From contig NZ_CP015506.1 of assembly GCF_000294775.2 (NCBI RefSeq), positions 2,145,501 through 2,209,500 of the forward strand: a DNA stretch of 64,000 nucleotides. The letters are read 5' to 3'. The position numbers were made by a program, and so were the translations under genes. Below are positions 1 through 7,856 of this stretch, in pieces (the stretch's first letter is position 1; each line of letters begins with the position of its first letter). The notes below the pieces were generated by a model. The model was given only the letters and a program-made list of their open reading frames with translations, was not told the DNA's origin and did not search any database. This DNA is from Cytobacillus oceanisediminis 2691. Lineage in GTDB: Bacteria > Bacillota > Bacilli > Bacillales > Cytobacillaceae.

Positions 1-1
1 G

Positions 2-238
2 CTTGGGCAGGATGAAGTAAACCGAAGAGCGATTGCCATTGAAGTTGGAATGCAGAACTCCGGTTTAGGTGTTGCACTTGCAACTGCACACTTTGGTCCA
101 TTGGCAGCACTTCCAAGTGTGCTGGCAGCTGCCTGGCATAACATTTCAGGGCCGATTCTTGCGACTTATTGGTCGAAGAAACCTGCTGTAAAAAGTGAAG
201 CAGAAACGGCAGTTAAGCCAGTTGAAGTGAAGCTATAG
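2..238 (+). CDS. C-terminal part of a BASS-family (bile acid:sodium symporter-like) transporter, cut by the window edge
   Basis: The reading frame is already open at the left edge and ends at TAA 236-238, so only the last 78 residues are present. They include the block [14 protein letters not shown] followed by a hydrophobic helix and [12 protein letters not shown]. This matches the last two membrane segments of the bile acid:sodium symporter (BASS) family, which includes pantoate and keto-acid exporters of the PanS type. The hydrophilic tail after TYW is typical. An ATG at position 50 is an internal methionine, not a start. The substrate cannot be told from this fragment. The family call is firm and the function is open. 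Confidence 0.8.
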   Translation, partial: LGQDEVNRRAIAIEVGMQNSGLGVALATAHFGPLAALPSVLAAAWHNISGPILATYWSKKPAVKSEAETAVKPVEVKL

Positions 239-248
239 GTATGGATTT

Positions 249-291
249 AGGTGTCTGGCCCTTAAAGATTAAGAGGGCAGGCACCTTTTTT
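249..291 (+). terminator. Intrinsic terminator of the BASS transporter gene (GGTGYMTGCCC repeat family)
   Basis: The arms GGTGTCTGGCCC and GGGCAGGCACC pair around an A/T-rich loop and are followed by TTTTTT. The hairpin starts 10 bases after the stop codon. The same arm motif recurs at about 5.8, 11.4, 29.3 and 54.9 kb. Confidence 0.8.
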
Positions 292-329
292 GTACCTATC
301 GAAAACAATCTAAATAGTTTTATAGGCTA

Positions 330-358
330 TTGACAACGTTTACAAATAATACTAGAAT
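330..358 (+). promoter_or_regulatory. Sigma-A promoter of glpT with an overlapping cre-like site
   Basis: TTGACA (330-335) and TAGAAT (353-358) are separated by 17 bases. The 15-mer TTGACAACGTTTACA (330-344) matches the Bacillus cre consensus WTGNAANCGNWNNCW with one mismatch, and it covers the -35 box. This suggests CcpA repression of glpT, which is known for glp genes in Bacillus. The match is seen in the sequence; CcpA binding is inferred. Confidence 0.65.
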
Positions 359-394
359 TGTGACATAACAAGTTAACTATGGTGGAGAAACGGA

Positions 395-458
395 GAACCC
401 ATGCTTTTTTGCACTTCCATTCCTGGAAGTGTTATTAAAGTATGGGTTTTGTTTTTTT
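395..458 (+). terminator. glpT leader terminator (likely GlpP antitermination target)
   Basis: A long imperfect hairpin pairs AACCCATGC (396-404) with GTATGGGTT, and CACTTCCA with TGGAAGTG at its tip. A T-rich run follows (447-458). It lies between the promoter and glpT, about 45 bases ahead of the start. In B. subtilis the glpFK, glpD and glpT leaders carry such terminators, which GlpP overrides when glycerol-3-phosphate is present. The hairpin is seen; GlpP control is inferred from the family. Confidence 0.65.
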
Positions 459-501
459 AGCAGTTAATATTGTTGTCAAATCTATCTTAGGGGGAACCTA
501 A

Positions 502-1869
502 ATGTTTAAACTGTTTAAGCCTGCTCCCCCAATTGAAAGATTGCCTGAAGAACAAATTGATTCTGAGTATAAAAAACTTAGATTTCAAGTATTTCTGGGA
601 ATTTTCATTGGTTATGCAGCGTATTATTTGATCCGGAAAAACTTCTCACTGGCCATGCCTTACTTTATTGAAGAAGGTTTTTCCAAAACTGAACTTGGCT
701 TTGCGCTATCTGCTATTTCTATTTCCTATGGCATCAGTAAATTTGTCATGGGGACCTTTTCAGACCGGAGCAATCCAAGGATGTTCCTGCCTGCAGGGTT
801 AATTCTATCTGCTATTATTTCTTTATTAATGGGGTTTGTTCCTTTCTTTACTTCGTCTGTTGCTATTATGTTTATTATGCTTTTCTTAAATGGCTGGTTC
901 CAGGGAATGGGCTGGCCGCCATCTGGCCGTGTTCTTGTACACTGGTTCAGCATCAATGAAAGAGGAAACAAAACAGCCATTTGGAATGTAGCCCATAATG
1001 TCGGCGGGGGGCTGATGGCACCTCTTGCCGTGGCGGGTGCAGCGATGTTCGCAGGCATAGCCGGAAGCTCTTCTTCAGGCTATGAAGGTGTATTTATATT
1101 ACCTGCACTTGTAGCTATTGTTGTTGCATTCATTGCCTACTTCCTCATTCGTGATACTCCTCAATCGGTTGGGCTGCCATCCATTGAAGAATATCGCAAT
1201 GATTATCCAAGTAAAACCAAGAAAACTTTTGAAACAGAATTAACAACAAAAGAAATTCTTTTCAAGTATGTATTAAATAATAAATGGGTTTGGGCCATTG
1301 CTATTGCAAACATTTTCGTTTATTTCGTCCGCTATGGTGTACTGGACTGGGCACCAACTTATTTGAGCGAAGAAAAAGGGTTCGATATGAGCAAGTCCAG
1401 CGTAGCCTATTTTCTATATGAGTGGGCGGGTATACCAGGAACACTATTATGCGGCTGGATCTCAGATAAGTTTTTCAAAGGGCGCCGTGGTCCTGCAGGC
1501 TTTGTGTTTATGCTGGGAGTATTGATCGCTGTTCTTGTTTACTGGTTTAATCCTGCAGGAAATCCAACGATCGATATGATTTGTTTGATTGCGATCGGTT
1601 TCCTTATTTATGGACCGGTAATGTTAATCGGCCTTCAGGCACTTGATTTCGTTCCTAAAAAGGCTGCCGGAACTGCAGCAGGATTAACTGGATTGTTTGG
1701 TTACCTCGGAGGTACTGTAACAGCTAATGCGTTAATGGGTGTTATCGTAGATGCATCTGGATGGGATGCAGGATTTATGCTGTTAACCGCATCTTGTGTC
1801 CTTGCAGCCATCATATTCGCTGTAACGTGGAATGTCCGTGGTCAAGAAGTAGTTAAAAATCAGCATTAA
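502..1869 (+). CDS. glpT: Glycerol-3-phosphate transporter GlpT (MFS, OPA family)
   Basis: Glycerol-3-phosphate:phosphate antiporter of the organophosphate:phosphate family, in the cytoplasmic membrane. The 455 residues are close to the usual GlpT length. The N-terminal region contains [17 protein letters not shown], which is characteristic of GlpT/UhpT proteins. The loop [10 protein letters not shown] is the MFS motif after helix 2, and [14 protein letters not shown] is the conserved OPA block. About twelve hydrophobic segments are visible, with a hydrophilic central loop at roughly residues 225-255. The ATG follows TTAGGGGGAACC at good spacing. The gene stands alone between two terminators. 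Its leader holds a cre-like site and an antitermination hairpin, so both carbon repression and GlpP-type induction are likely. UhpT is the nearest alternative, but the glp-type leader favours GlpT. Confidence 0.92.
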   Translation: MFKLFKPAPPIERLPEEQIDSEYKKLRFQVFLGIFIGYAAYYLIRKNFSLAMPYFIEEGFSKTELGFALSAISISYGISKFVMGTFSDRSNPRMFLPAGLILSAIISLLMGFVPFFTSSVAIMFIMLFLNGWFQGMGWPPSGRVLVHWFSINERGNKTAIWNVAHNVGGGLMAPLAVAGAAMFAGIAGSSSSGYEGVFILPALVAIVVAFIAYFLIRDTPQSVGLPSIEEYRNDYPSKTKKTFETELTTKEILFKYVLNNKWVWAIAIANIFVYFVRYGVLDWAPTYLSEEKGFDMSKSSVAYFLYEWAGIPGTLLCGWISDKFFKGRRGPAGFVFMLGVLIAVLVYWFNPAGNPTIDMICLIAIGFLIYGPVMLIGLQALDFVPKKAAGTAAGLTGLFGYLGGTVTANALMGVIVDASGWDAGFMLLTASCVLAAIIFAVTWNVRGQEVVKNQH

Positions 1870-1876
1870 GATAAAA

Positions 1877-1912
1877 AAGAAAGTGTCTAATCATTTGGCA
1901 CTTTCTTTTTTT
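1877..1912 (+). terminator. Terminator of glpT
   Basis: The arms AAGAAAGTGTC and GGCACTTTCTT pair (two wobble-tolerant positions) and are followed by a T run, immediately after the glpT stop codon. Confidence 0.85.
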
Positions 1913-1995
1913 ATGCTCAAAAATGCGTTAAAAGGTAAATGAACTAAGGTAATAAGCATCTTTCTCTTAAAAGAAATCCTCTTTGTAAAATTATC

Positions 1996-2056
1996 TTGAC
2001 TAACAGCAAATTATGGAATATATTTTAATTAACAATTAACAAAATGTTAATTAAAA
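1996..2056 (+). promoter_or_regulatory. Promoter and palindromic operator of the NAD-salvage operon
   Basis: TTGACT (1996-2001) and TATATT (2019-2024) are 17 bases apart. Directly over the predicted transcription start lies a perfect 12-bp inverted repeat, TTTTAATTAACA (2023-2034) with TGTTAATTAAAA (2045-2056). Nested in it is a second perfect palindrome, ATTAACA-AAA-TGTTAAT (2035-2051), which shares the right arm. The position fits a repressor site, and the first gene encodes an NrtR-like repressor, so autoregulation is the simplest reading. Confidence 0.65.
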
Positions 2057-2071
2057 ATGAGGTGAACAAAA

Positions 2072-2836
2072 TTGAAGAATAAATATATTACCCCAGACGG
2101 TTATACAAGTGATATAGCGGTTTTTACAATTACATCTAAGCTCTCGGGAGAATATAAACCTCCAAAAAAAGAATTGAAAATCATGCTGATTAAAAGAAGC
2201 GAGCTGGACCATGATGGAAATCCAAATATGGAAGCAGGAAAGTGGGCACTCCCGGGAGGATTTGTACGTCCCAATGAGACAGCGTTTCAGGCAGCAGAGC
2301 GAAGGTTAGCCGAGGAAACCGGAGTGGAAGGGCTGAAAATAAAGCATTTTGGTGTCTATGATTCTCCTGGCCGGGATCTGCGGGGATGGATTATGTCTAA
2401 TGCACATTATGTCATTGCAAATGAAGCGGCATTAAGGAGCCGGAAAAAGACTTATGATGCTTCTGAAATTGGGCTGTTTACTCTTGAAGAGGCACTTGAA
2501 CTTGATCTTGCATTCGATCATCGGACCATTATGGATGATGCACTTTGGTTTATTAAAAAAGATATGGCACTCACAACACTTGCTAAGCATTTTCTTCCGG
2601 AGGAATTTGTGCTTTCTGAACTTCAGGGCGTCTTATTGACAGTTTTGGATGATCCTTCGATCTCGACTGATGCTGCCTTTTTCAGAAAAGCACCGACACT
2701 TCCTTTTATTGAAGCGGTATCTGAAGACGGGAAGCCTAAGAAATCGAACCGATATTCCAAGACGCCGGCTCAGCTTTATCGATTTAATGACTTCCAGCCG
2801 ATTGTGTCCGTGTATAGAAATAAGCTGCAAGGGTGA
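2072..2836 (+). CDS. nrtR: NrtR-type transcriptional repressor of NAD metabolism (Nudix-like domain plus winged helix)
   Basis: A 254-residue protein with an N-terminal Nudix fold (about residues 10-150) and a C-terminal winged-helix region (about 155-230, ending near RYSKTPAQLYRF). This is the architecture of NrtR, which senses ADP-ribose-type ligands and represses NAD synthesis genes. The Nudix box begins GFVRPNE and continues RRLAEETGV, so the first glutamate of the usual REUXEE core is Arg. This suggests weak or no hydrolase activity, as is known for many NrtR proteins. The start is TTG behind GAGGTG (2059-2064). It is the first gene of an operon with pnuC and nadR, which strongly supports a regulator of nicotinamide riboside salvage. 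A plain Nudix hydrolase is the alternative. Confidence 0.82.
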   Translation: MKNKYITPDGYTSDIAVFTITSKLSGEYKPPKKELKIMLIKRSELDHDGNPNMEAGKWALPGGFVRPNETAFQAAERRLAEETGVEGLKIKHFGVYDSPGRDLRGWIMSNAHYVIANEAALRSRKKTYDASEIGLFTLEEALELDLAFDHRTIMDDALWFIKKDMALTTLAKHFLPEEFVLSELQGVLLTVLDDPSISTDAAFFRKAPTLPFIEAVSEDGKPKKSNRYSKTPAQLYRFNDFQPIVSVYRNKLQG

Positions 2837-2866
2837 AAAGCAAATCATATAAGGGGAGAGATTCAC

Positions 2867-3562
2867 ATGGGGATTTTTAAGAACTGGACGCGGTTTGAAA
2901 TTATATGGCTGATCACTTTTACGCTGGTTAACATTTATCTTTTCTTTGCCTGGTCAGATTCACTTCTAGGCCTCATATCATCCATAAGCGGGATGTTATG
3001 TGTGGTTCTGGTGGCGAAGGGGAAGATTGCAAACTATTACTTTGGTATCGTGCAGACCTTAACTTATGCTTATATTGCTTACGGTTATGGTCTTTATGGA
3101 GAAGCCATGCTCAATGCCCTGTTTTATTTTCCGGTGCAATTTATCGGGATTTATCTGTGGAGACAGCATAAAACAAATCGGGATGTTAAAGGGGAAGATG
3201 TGAAGGTTAATAGTCTGACAACAAAGGGCTGGCTCTATACATTAGTATCCATTGTCGTCCTTACAATTGGATATGGGTATTTCCTTAGATATTTAGAGGG
3301 CAATTTTGTCTGGACGGATTCAGCTACAAACGTCCTTTCAATAACTGCGCAGATACTGATGCTGAAGAGATTTGCGGAGCAATGGCTCCTGTGGATTTCC
3401 GTTAATGTATTATCCATTATTCTTTGGGCAAGTGCTCTCATCTCACAGGGAGGCAATGACTTTTCGATGCTAGTCATGTGGACTGCTTTCCTGTTCAACA
3501 GCATTTATGGTTATATCAACTGGCGGAAATTATATGTGAAACAGAATAAGGAGGCGGTTTAA
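2867..3562 (+). CDS. pnuC: Nicotinamide riboside transporter PnuC
   Basis: A membrane protein of 231 residues with about seven hydrophobic segments. It carries PnuC-like blocks such as GKIANYYFGIVQTLTYAYIA and ALFYFPVQFIGIYLWR, where aromatic and Asn/Gln residues line the nucleoside path. It facilitates uptake of nicotinamide riboside, which is trapped by phosphorylation inside. The ATG follows AAGGGGAGAG. The stop codon (3560-3562) directly abuts the start of the kinase/adenylyltransferase gene, so transport and trapping are translationally linked. The nrtR gene lies 30 bases upstream. Confidence 0.9.
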   Translation: MGIFKNWTRFEIIWLITFTLVNIYLFFAWSDSLLGLISSISGMLCVVLVAKGKIANYYFGIVQTLTYAYIAYGYGLYGEAMLNALFYFPVQFIGIYLWRQHKTNRDVKGEDVKVNSLTTKGWLYTLVSIVVLTIGYGYFLRYLEGNFVWTDSATNVLSITAQILMLKRFAEQWLLWISVNVLSIILWASALISQGGNDFSMLVMWTAFLFNSIYGYINWRKLYVKQNKEAV

Positions 3563-4585
3563 ATGACAGTTGGGTTTATTGGAGGCAAGTTTCTCCCCCT
3601 GCATCTTGGCCACGTCTATGCCATCGTGCAGGCCTCATCCATCGTTGACGAACTGTACGTTGTACTGTCCCATAGCGAACTGCGTGACAGGCAATTGTGC
3701 CAGCGTTCTAAAATGGATTATATTCCGCCTCAGATCCGTTTGCGGTGGCTCAGTCAATTAACAAAAGATATGACGCATGTTAAGGTCATTTCCATTCAAG
3801 ACGATCAGGGGAATGAAGATTACAACTGGGCTGAAGGTGCCGGGAATATAAAAAAGGCAATTGGAAAGCACATTGATTATGTCTTTAGTTCAGAGTATGA
3901 ATATAGCGATATCTTTAATGAACTTTATCCTGAGGCGAAACACGAATTGATTGATCCGAATCGGGGACATGTGAATATATCAGCAACAGCGATCCGTAAT
4001 GAAGGCGTCTTTCATCATTGGGAGTACATTCCTGACTTTGTTAAACCTTATTTCGTTAAAAAGGTTGTTTTGGTAGGAACCGAAAGCTGCGGGAAATCTA
4101 CCCTGACAAGAAATCTTGCTAAAGTTTATAATACTTCCTATGTTGAGGAATATGGCCGAATTGTATGTGAAGAACTAGGCGGCTGCGAAGGTATCATAGT
4201 GAAGGAAGATTACCACAAAATCGCTTACGGCCATAAGCTTGAAGAAATGAAGGCGATTGAAAAAGCGAATAGGATTGTTTTTATCGACACAGAGGCAATC
4301 GTGACTCAATTTTACTCAAATCTATACAACAATGAGCATCAAACAGTGCTGGATGAAATAGCGAGCCTGCAGGATTATGACCTTTGGCTATACCTTGAAC
4401 CTGATGTGAAATGGGTGGACGATGGACTTCGTGTTCATGGAGAGCACGATATAAGGCTCCAAAACAACGATGCTCTAAAAACACTGCTGAACAATCATAA
4501 GATTGATTACAAAACCCTGAGCGGAGATTATAAGGAACGGCTTCATAGTGCAATAGGGCATATTGAAGAGCTGCTAAAGCTTTAA
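3563..4585 (+). CDS. nadR: NadR-like bifunctional NMN adenylyltransferase / ribosylnicotinamide kinase
   Basis: A two-domain cytoplasmic enzyme of 340 residues. Residues 1 to about 160 form an NMN adenylyltransferase domain with the nucleotidyltransferase motif GGKFLPLHLGH (7-17) and the late motif ISATAIR. Residues from about 165 form a ribosylnicotinamide kinase with the P-loop GTESCGKS (172-179) followed by the conserved VEEYGR segment. It would convert nicotinamide riboside to NMN and then to NAD. Unlike enterobacterial NadR there is no N-terminal DNA-binding domain; that role is filled by the NrtR protein in the same operon. There is no gap to pnuC upstream. No clear terminator follows before the add promoter. 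Confidence 0.9.
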   Translation: MTVGFIGGKFLPLHLGHVYAIVQASSIVDELYVVLSHSELRDRQLCQRSKMDYIPPQIRLRWLSQLTKDMTHVKVISIQDDQGNEDYNWAEGAGNIKKAIGKHIDYVFSSEYEYSDIFNELYPEAKHELIDPNRGHVNISATAIRNEGVFHHWEYIPDFVKPYFVKKVVLVGTESCGKSTLTRNLAKVYNTSYVEEYGRIVCEELGGCEGIIVKEDYHKIAYGHKLEEMKAIEKANRIVFIDTEAIVTQFYSNLYNNEHQTVLDEIASLQDYDLWLYLEPDVKWVDDGLRVHGEHDIRLQNNDALKTLLNNHKIDYKTLSGDYKERLHSAIGHIEELLKL

Positions 4586-4593
4586 AAAAGTGA

Positions 4594-4622
4594 TTGACAA
4601 AAAAGCTAATATTATTTAACCT
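4594..4622 (+). promoter_or_regulatory. Candidate promoter of the riboswitch-add transcript
   Basis: TTGACA (4594-4599) is separated by 17 bases from TAACCT (4617-4622). The -10 box is weak. It lies about 25 bases upstream of the aptamer and just after nadR. Confidence 0.5.
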
Positions 4623-4643
4623 TTAAAAAAACCTAATGAAATA

Positions 4644-4760
4644 CTTTCATTCGTATAACTCCAATAATATGGTTTGGAGGTCTCTACCAGGAACCAATAA
4701 TTCCTGATTACGAAGAAGATACATGTGCTGTATTTTCTTCGTAATCAGGAATTTTTTTTT
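4644..4760 (+). promoter_or_regulatory. Adenine-class purine riboswitch with intrinsic terminator (predicted ON switch)
   Basis: The purine-riboswitch core is clear: P1 strands TTCGTA (4650-4655) and TACGAA (4709-4714), the segment ATAATATGG, the segment TCTCTACC, and the P3 arms AGGAA/TTCCT. In the J3/1 segment GATTACG the specificity base is T (4708), where guanine aptamers have C, so adenine is the predicted ligand. The 3' side of P3 and P1 (from 4701) is perfectly repeated in reverse complement downstream and is followed by ten T (4752-4760), forming a terminator. Aptamer and terminator exclude each other, so adenine should allow read-through. Confidence 0.9.
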
Positions 4761-4784
4761 GTAAAAAATCTAGGAGGTCCAGCT

Positions 4785-5786
4785 ATGAATTTTACTATTT
4801 TGCCTAAAATTGAACTTCACTGCCATTTGGACGGGAGTGTCAGACCAGAAACCATCATAGATATCGCCAAAAGAGAAGGCATTAGCCTGCCTTCCTTTGA
4901 TAAAGAAAAAATCAAAGAAGAACTAATTGCCCCGTTGGATTGCGATTCCCTGGATGAATATTTAAAAAGATTCTCCATTCCAAACTTAGTCATGCAGTCA
5001 AAGGAAAATTTAAAAAGAATTTCCTTTGAGCTCTTTGAAGATGCAGCAAAGGAAAATGTGAAATACATGGAGGTCCGCTTTGCCCCATTACTTCATACGC
5101 GAAAGGGATTAACCGTAGAAGAAATCATCCAAAGTGTGATTGAAGGGATGAGAGAAGCAGAAGAAGAATTTGATATTAAAGGAAATATCATTTTGTCATG
5201 TATGCGAACGATGAGTGTGGAAAGTGCATTTGAGGTCGTCGAAAAGGGAAAGGCATTCCTCGGAAAAGGGGTTGTCGCAATCGATTTATGTGCATCCGAG
5301 GAGGAAGGCTTCTGCGGAAAATTCATTGAACCGATCGCACTGGCCAGAGAATATGGATACAAAGTTACCATCCACGCCGGTGAAACGGGAATCGGTAAAA
5401 ATGTGCTGGAGGCCGTTGAATGGCTGGGAGCTGAAAGAATTGGACACGGTGTATTTATTAAAGACTGTGAAGAGGCGTACCAAATTGTGAAGGAAAAACA
5501 AGTGGTGCTAGAGCTATGCCCAACCAGTAATGTTCAAACCAAAGCTGTTAACCAATTCAGCGATCATCCCATTTACGACTTCCATAAGGATGGCATAAAA
5601 GTAACAGTTAATACGGACAACAGAACGGTATCAGATACAACAATGACAAAGGAATGTGATATAGTCTCAAATGAATTTGCTATGAGTGCTGAGGATTATA
5701 AACAAATATATATGAATAGTGTGGAAGCTTCTTTTGCGGATGAAGCGACAAAGGAAAAACTGATGGGAAATTTAATGGATATTTAA
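4785..5786 (+). CDS. add: Adenosine deaminase
   Basis: Zinc hydrolase that converts adenosine to inosine in purine salvage. The 333 residues are the normal length. Metal and catalytic motifs are in order: HCH (His12 and His14) in IELHCHLDGSVRP, HAGETG, ERIGHGV, LELCPTSNVQT and VNTDNR near the end. The start is the ATG behind TAGGAGGTCC (4771-4780); a longer frame from 4725 would begin inside the riboswitch terminator and is not credible. Control by the upstream adenine riboswitch fits a gene that disposes of adenine nucleosides. Adenine deaminase-like members of the family exist, and a preference for adenine cannot be excluded. Confidence 0.92.
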   Translation: MNFTILPKIELHCHLDGSVRPETIIDIAKREGISLPSFDKEKIKEELIAPLDCDSLDEYLKRFSIPNLVMQSKENLKRISFELFEDAAKENVKYMEVRFAPLLHTRKGLTVEEIIQSVIEGMREAEEEFDIKGNIILSCMRTMSVESAFEVVEKGKAFLGKGVVAIDLCASEEEGFCGKFIEPIALAREYGYKVTIHAGETGIGKNVLEAVEWLGAERIGHGVFIKDCEEAYQIVKEKQVVLELCPTSNVQTKAVNQFSDHPIYDFHKDGIKVTVNTDNRTVSDTTMTKECDIVSNEFAMSAEDYKQIYMNSVEASFADEATKEKLMGNLMDI

Positions 5787-5796
5787 GTTTGAAAGA

Positions 5797-5846
5797 AGGT
5801 GTCTGCCCCTGCATAATTTTTAATGAGTGGGGGAGACACCTTTTTT
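5797..5846 (+). terminator. Terminator of add (GGTGYMTGCCC repeat family)
   Basis: The arms AAGGTGTCTGCCCC and GGGGGAGACACCTT flank an A/T-rich loop and are followed by TTTTTT. It is another copy of the dispersed terminator-like repeat. Confidence 0.85.
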
Positions 5847-5873
5847 AAAGGATAGAAAAAATACTCCAAGAAC

Positions 5874-6377
5874 TTATTTTTCGGATGCAAACAATTTAAG
5901 CTTTTCCTTATCCAAAATAATCGTTCCTTCATATTTCATCCCGATTTTTTCAAGCAGCCCGGAGGAAGCCTGATTTTCCAAGGAAGTGATGGCAAGGATC
6001 CGTTTCAGATCCTGCTCCTCATGACCATATTTCAATGTAGCAGAAGCTGACTCGAACCCATAACCTTGCGTTTGATATGTTGATAAAAAAGCAAAGCCAA
6101 TATCAACATTATCTAAAGTATCCCGTTTTATCAATCCGCACATTCCAATAGGAATGCTTCCTTCCTTTCGTTCAACCATAAAAAGGCCAAAGCCCATCTG
6201 GGAGTACATTTTCATGGGGCCGGAAACAATATAATTCTTAGCATCCTCGAGGGTACGTACACCTTTATCTCCAATAAAACGAATCCATGAAGGCTCATTT
6301 AAAAGTTCAAGAATAAAGGCTGCATCATCTGGTGTTAACCAGCGAAGAATTAATCGATCTGTTTCAAGTACTTTCAA
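5874..6377 (-). CDS. GNAT family N-acetyltransferase (RimJ/RimL-like)
   Basis: A 167-residue GNAT protein. It opens with LETDRLILRWLTPDD, the usual start of the RimJ/RimL subgroup, and the acetyl-CoA-binding region is around QGYGFESASATLKYG. Its close is SSGLLEKIGMKYEG, the final beta strands of the fold. The start is TTG behind AAAGAGGTG. It is a single gene, convergent with add. The substrate is unknown; relatives acetylate protein N-termini or small amines. Confidence 0.8.
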   Translation of the reverse strand: MKVLETDRLILRWLTPDDAAFILELLNEPSWIRFIGDKGVRTLEDAKNYIVSGPMKMYSQMGFGLFMVERKEGSIPIGMCGLIKRDTLDNVDIGFAFLSTYQTQGYGFESASATLKYGHEEQDLKRILAITSLENQASSGLLEKIGMKYEGTIILDKEKLKLFASEK

Positions 6378-6609
6378 TTAAAGTAACACCTCTTTCAATT
6401 CTTTATACCTGTTTAACTGATTCGTAAAATTATTTTTTTCAGTCATGCTATAACAAATTATAAGTTAAGTTATTACATGAGCAAATTAAAAATTCCATTT
6501 TCTAGATTGGTAATTCTCCCATAGATTCACTAATGAGTTATCCCTGTAAACCTGTTAGCCTTGTAAGTGGCCTGTTTTTGCCTAAAAACTACAAACAGGA
6601 GGTTTACAA

Positions 6610-7140
6610 ATGAAAAATTTAGTAACGTTTGTTGCTGCCATTTCACTCATTATGGGTTCATATAGCGTGTTTCCTGCTGATCATTTCGATGCTGAGACAG
6701 TGGGTCAAAAAGCCGCAGAAACACTGACATATAAAAAAGTAGAGGTTGATGCGAAGGAGTCATCATTAACGGATCATCGCTTCATCAAAGAGGAAGAAAA
6801 AAAACTGCTTGCCCGACTTGTACAGGCTGAAGCAAAAGGGGAGCCGTTTGAAGGGAAAGTTGCGGTTGCTGACGTAGTGCTGAATCGTGTCGAGCATGAA
6901 CAATTCCCGGATACAGTCAAGGATGTTATTTATCAAAAGAATGCTTTTGAACCTGTTCAAAATGGTTCCATCAATGAGCCGGCAAGTAATGAAGCAGTTC
7001 AGGCCGTTGAGACAGCTCTTGTTGATAAGGAGCAAAACGAAGAGCTCCTATATTTTTATAACCCTGAAACAGCTACAAGCCAGTGGATCTTTTCACGTGA
7101 AGTTGTGAAAAAAATCGGCAATCATGCTTTTGCTATATAA
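6610..7140 (+). CDS. Cell wall hydrolase, SleB/CwlJ-type (Hydrolase_2)
   Basis: A secreted or spore-associated protein of 176 residues with an N-terminal signal-like hydrophobic stretch (about residues 3-23). The C-terminal domain (about 60-175) starts with LLARLVQAEAKGEPFEGKVAVADVVLNRV. This is the signature of the SleB/CwlJ catalytic domain with its essential Glu in QAEA, a lytic transglycosylase acting on cortex or wall peptidoglycan. There is no peptidoglycan-binding domain, so it is shorter than SleB. The ATG follows ACAGGAGG. A short inverted repeat (CCTGTTT 6571-6577 with AAACAGG 6593-6599) abuts the ribosome site. A role in sporulation or germination is inferred. Confidence 0.82.
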   Translation: MKNLVTFVAAISLIMGSYSVFPADHFDAETVGQKAAETLTYKKVEVDAKESSLTDHRFIKEEEKKLLARLVQAEAKGEPFEGKVAVADVVLNRVEHEQFPDTVKDVIYQKNAFEPVQNGSINEPASNEAVQAVETALVDKEQNEELLYFYNPETATSQWIFSREVVKKIGNHAFAI

Positions 7141-7177
7141 AAGCGCGTACAGTCATAAAAGCTGCGCGCTTTTTTTA
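7139..7177 (+). terminator. Terminator of the SleB-like gene
   Basis: AAAGCGCG and CGCGCTTT form a strong hairpin followed by a T run, overlapping the end of the stop codon. Confidence 0.85.
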
Positions 7178-7266
7178 TTGGCAATAAAAAATCAAAGTGA
7201 GGAGGAAATTTAAGAAAGGCAGCGAATTTTTTTTGAGGTAAATACTTCCATGAAGGAGATGTGAAA

Positions 7267-7749
7267 ATGAATATCATTGTAATGGAATTACCACAAACTG
7301 AAGTTGCGTTTATCAGGCGTACCGGAAGTTATTTTGAACTGCAGGATCATTGGGGAGATTTGATTAGCTGGGCAAACACCAATGGGCTGAGGCCGCCGAA
7401 GCAATCTTTTATCGGCATTTCATTGGATAATCCTGAACTGGTGGAAAGCAAGGATTGCCGCCACGATGCCTGTGTTACCATTCCCGATGGTTTTGATAAA
7501 GAAAAACATCAAGAAGTGAAATTTAGAAAGCTGCCTGGCGGAGATTATGCTCTGTATCGTTTCTATGATATCCCTGATAAATTAAATGGCGCCTACCAAT
7601 ACATGTTTGGGGAATGGCTGCCCAATAGCGAATATGAACCGGATTACGATCGGTACAACCTTGAGTTTAATTTGAATAGTCCCGCTGAAGATGAAGAGGG
7701 GAAATGTAAGGTTGATTTATATGTACCAGTCAGAAAAAGAATTTCCTGA
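7267..7749 (+). CDS. GyrI-like small-molecule-binding domain protein
   Basis: A 160-residue protein made of a single GyrI-like/AraC-type effector-binding domain. Support comes from the segment VAFIRRTGSYFEL near the N-terminus, the central block GISLDNPELV, and the LPGGDYALYRF strand, the typical G-x-Y-A pattern of SbmC/GyrI proteins. There is no DNA-binding domain. The ATG at 7267 is preferred over a GTG at 7261 because AAGGAG (7253-7258) is eight bases from the ATG but only two from the GTG. Relatives bind hydrophobic ligands or protect gyrase; the ligand here is unknown. Confidence 0.75.
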   Translation: MNIIVMELPQTEVAFIRRTGSYFELQDHWGDLISWANTNGLRPPKQSFIGISLDNPELVESKDCRHDACVTIPDGFDKEKHQEVKFRKLPGGDYALYRFYDIPDKLNGAYQYMFGEWLPNSEYEPDYDRYNLEFNLNSPAEDEEGKCKVDLYVPVRKRIS

Positions 7750-7856
7750 TGCAGGGTACGACCTGAAGAATCTTCACATAAAATTCACCAATTATTAGCA
7801 GGAGGTAAATGATTTCCAGCGGATATTAAAGCACATCTTTGCAGGAGGTGTATTTT

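Noticed and set aside
4725..4784. A longer start for adenosine deaminase beginning at 4725
   Set aside because: Those codons lie inside the riboswitch terminator; the ATG at 4785 has a strong ribosome site and gives the normal protein length.
7809..7829. A six-codon leader frame before the small membrane protein
   Set aside because: It has GGAGGT only two bases before its ATG, too close for good initiation, and no regulatory hairpin is attached.
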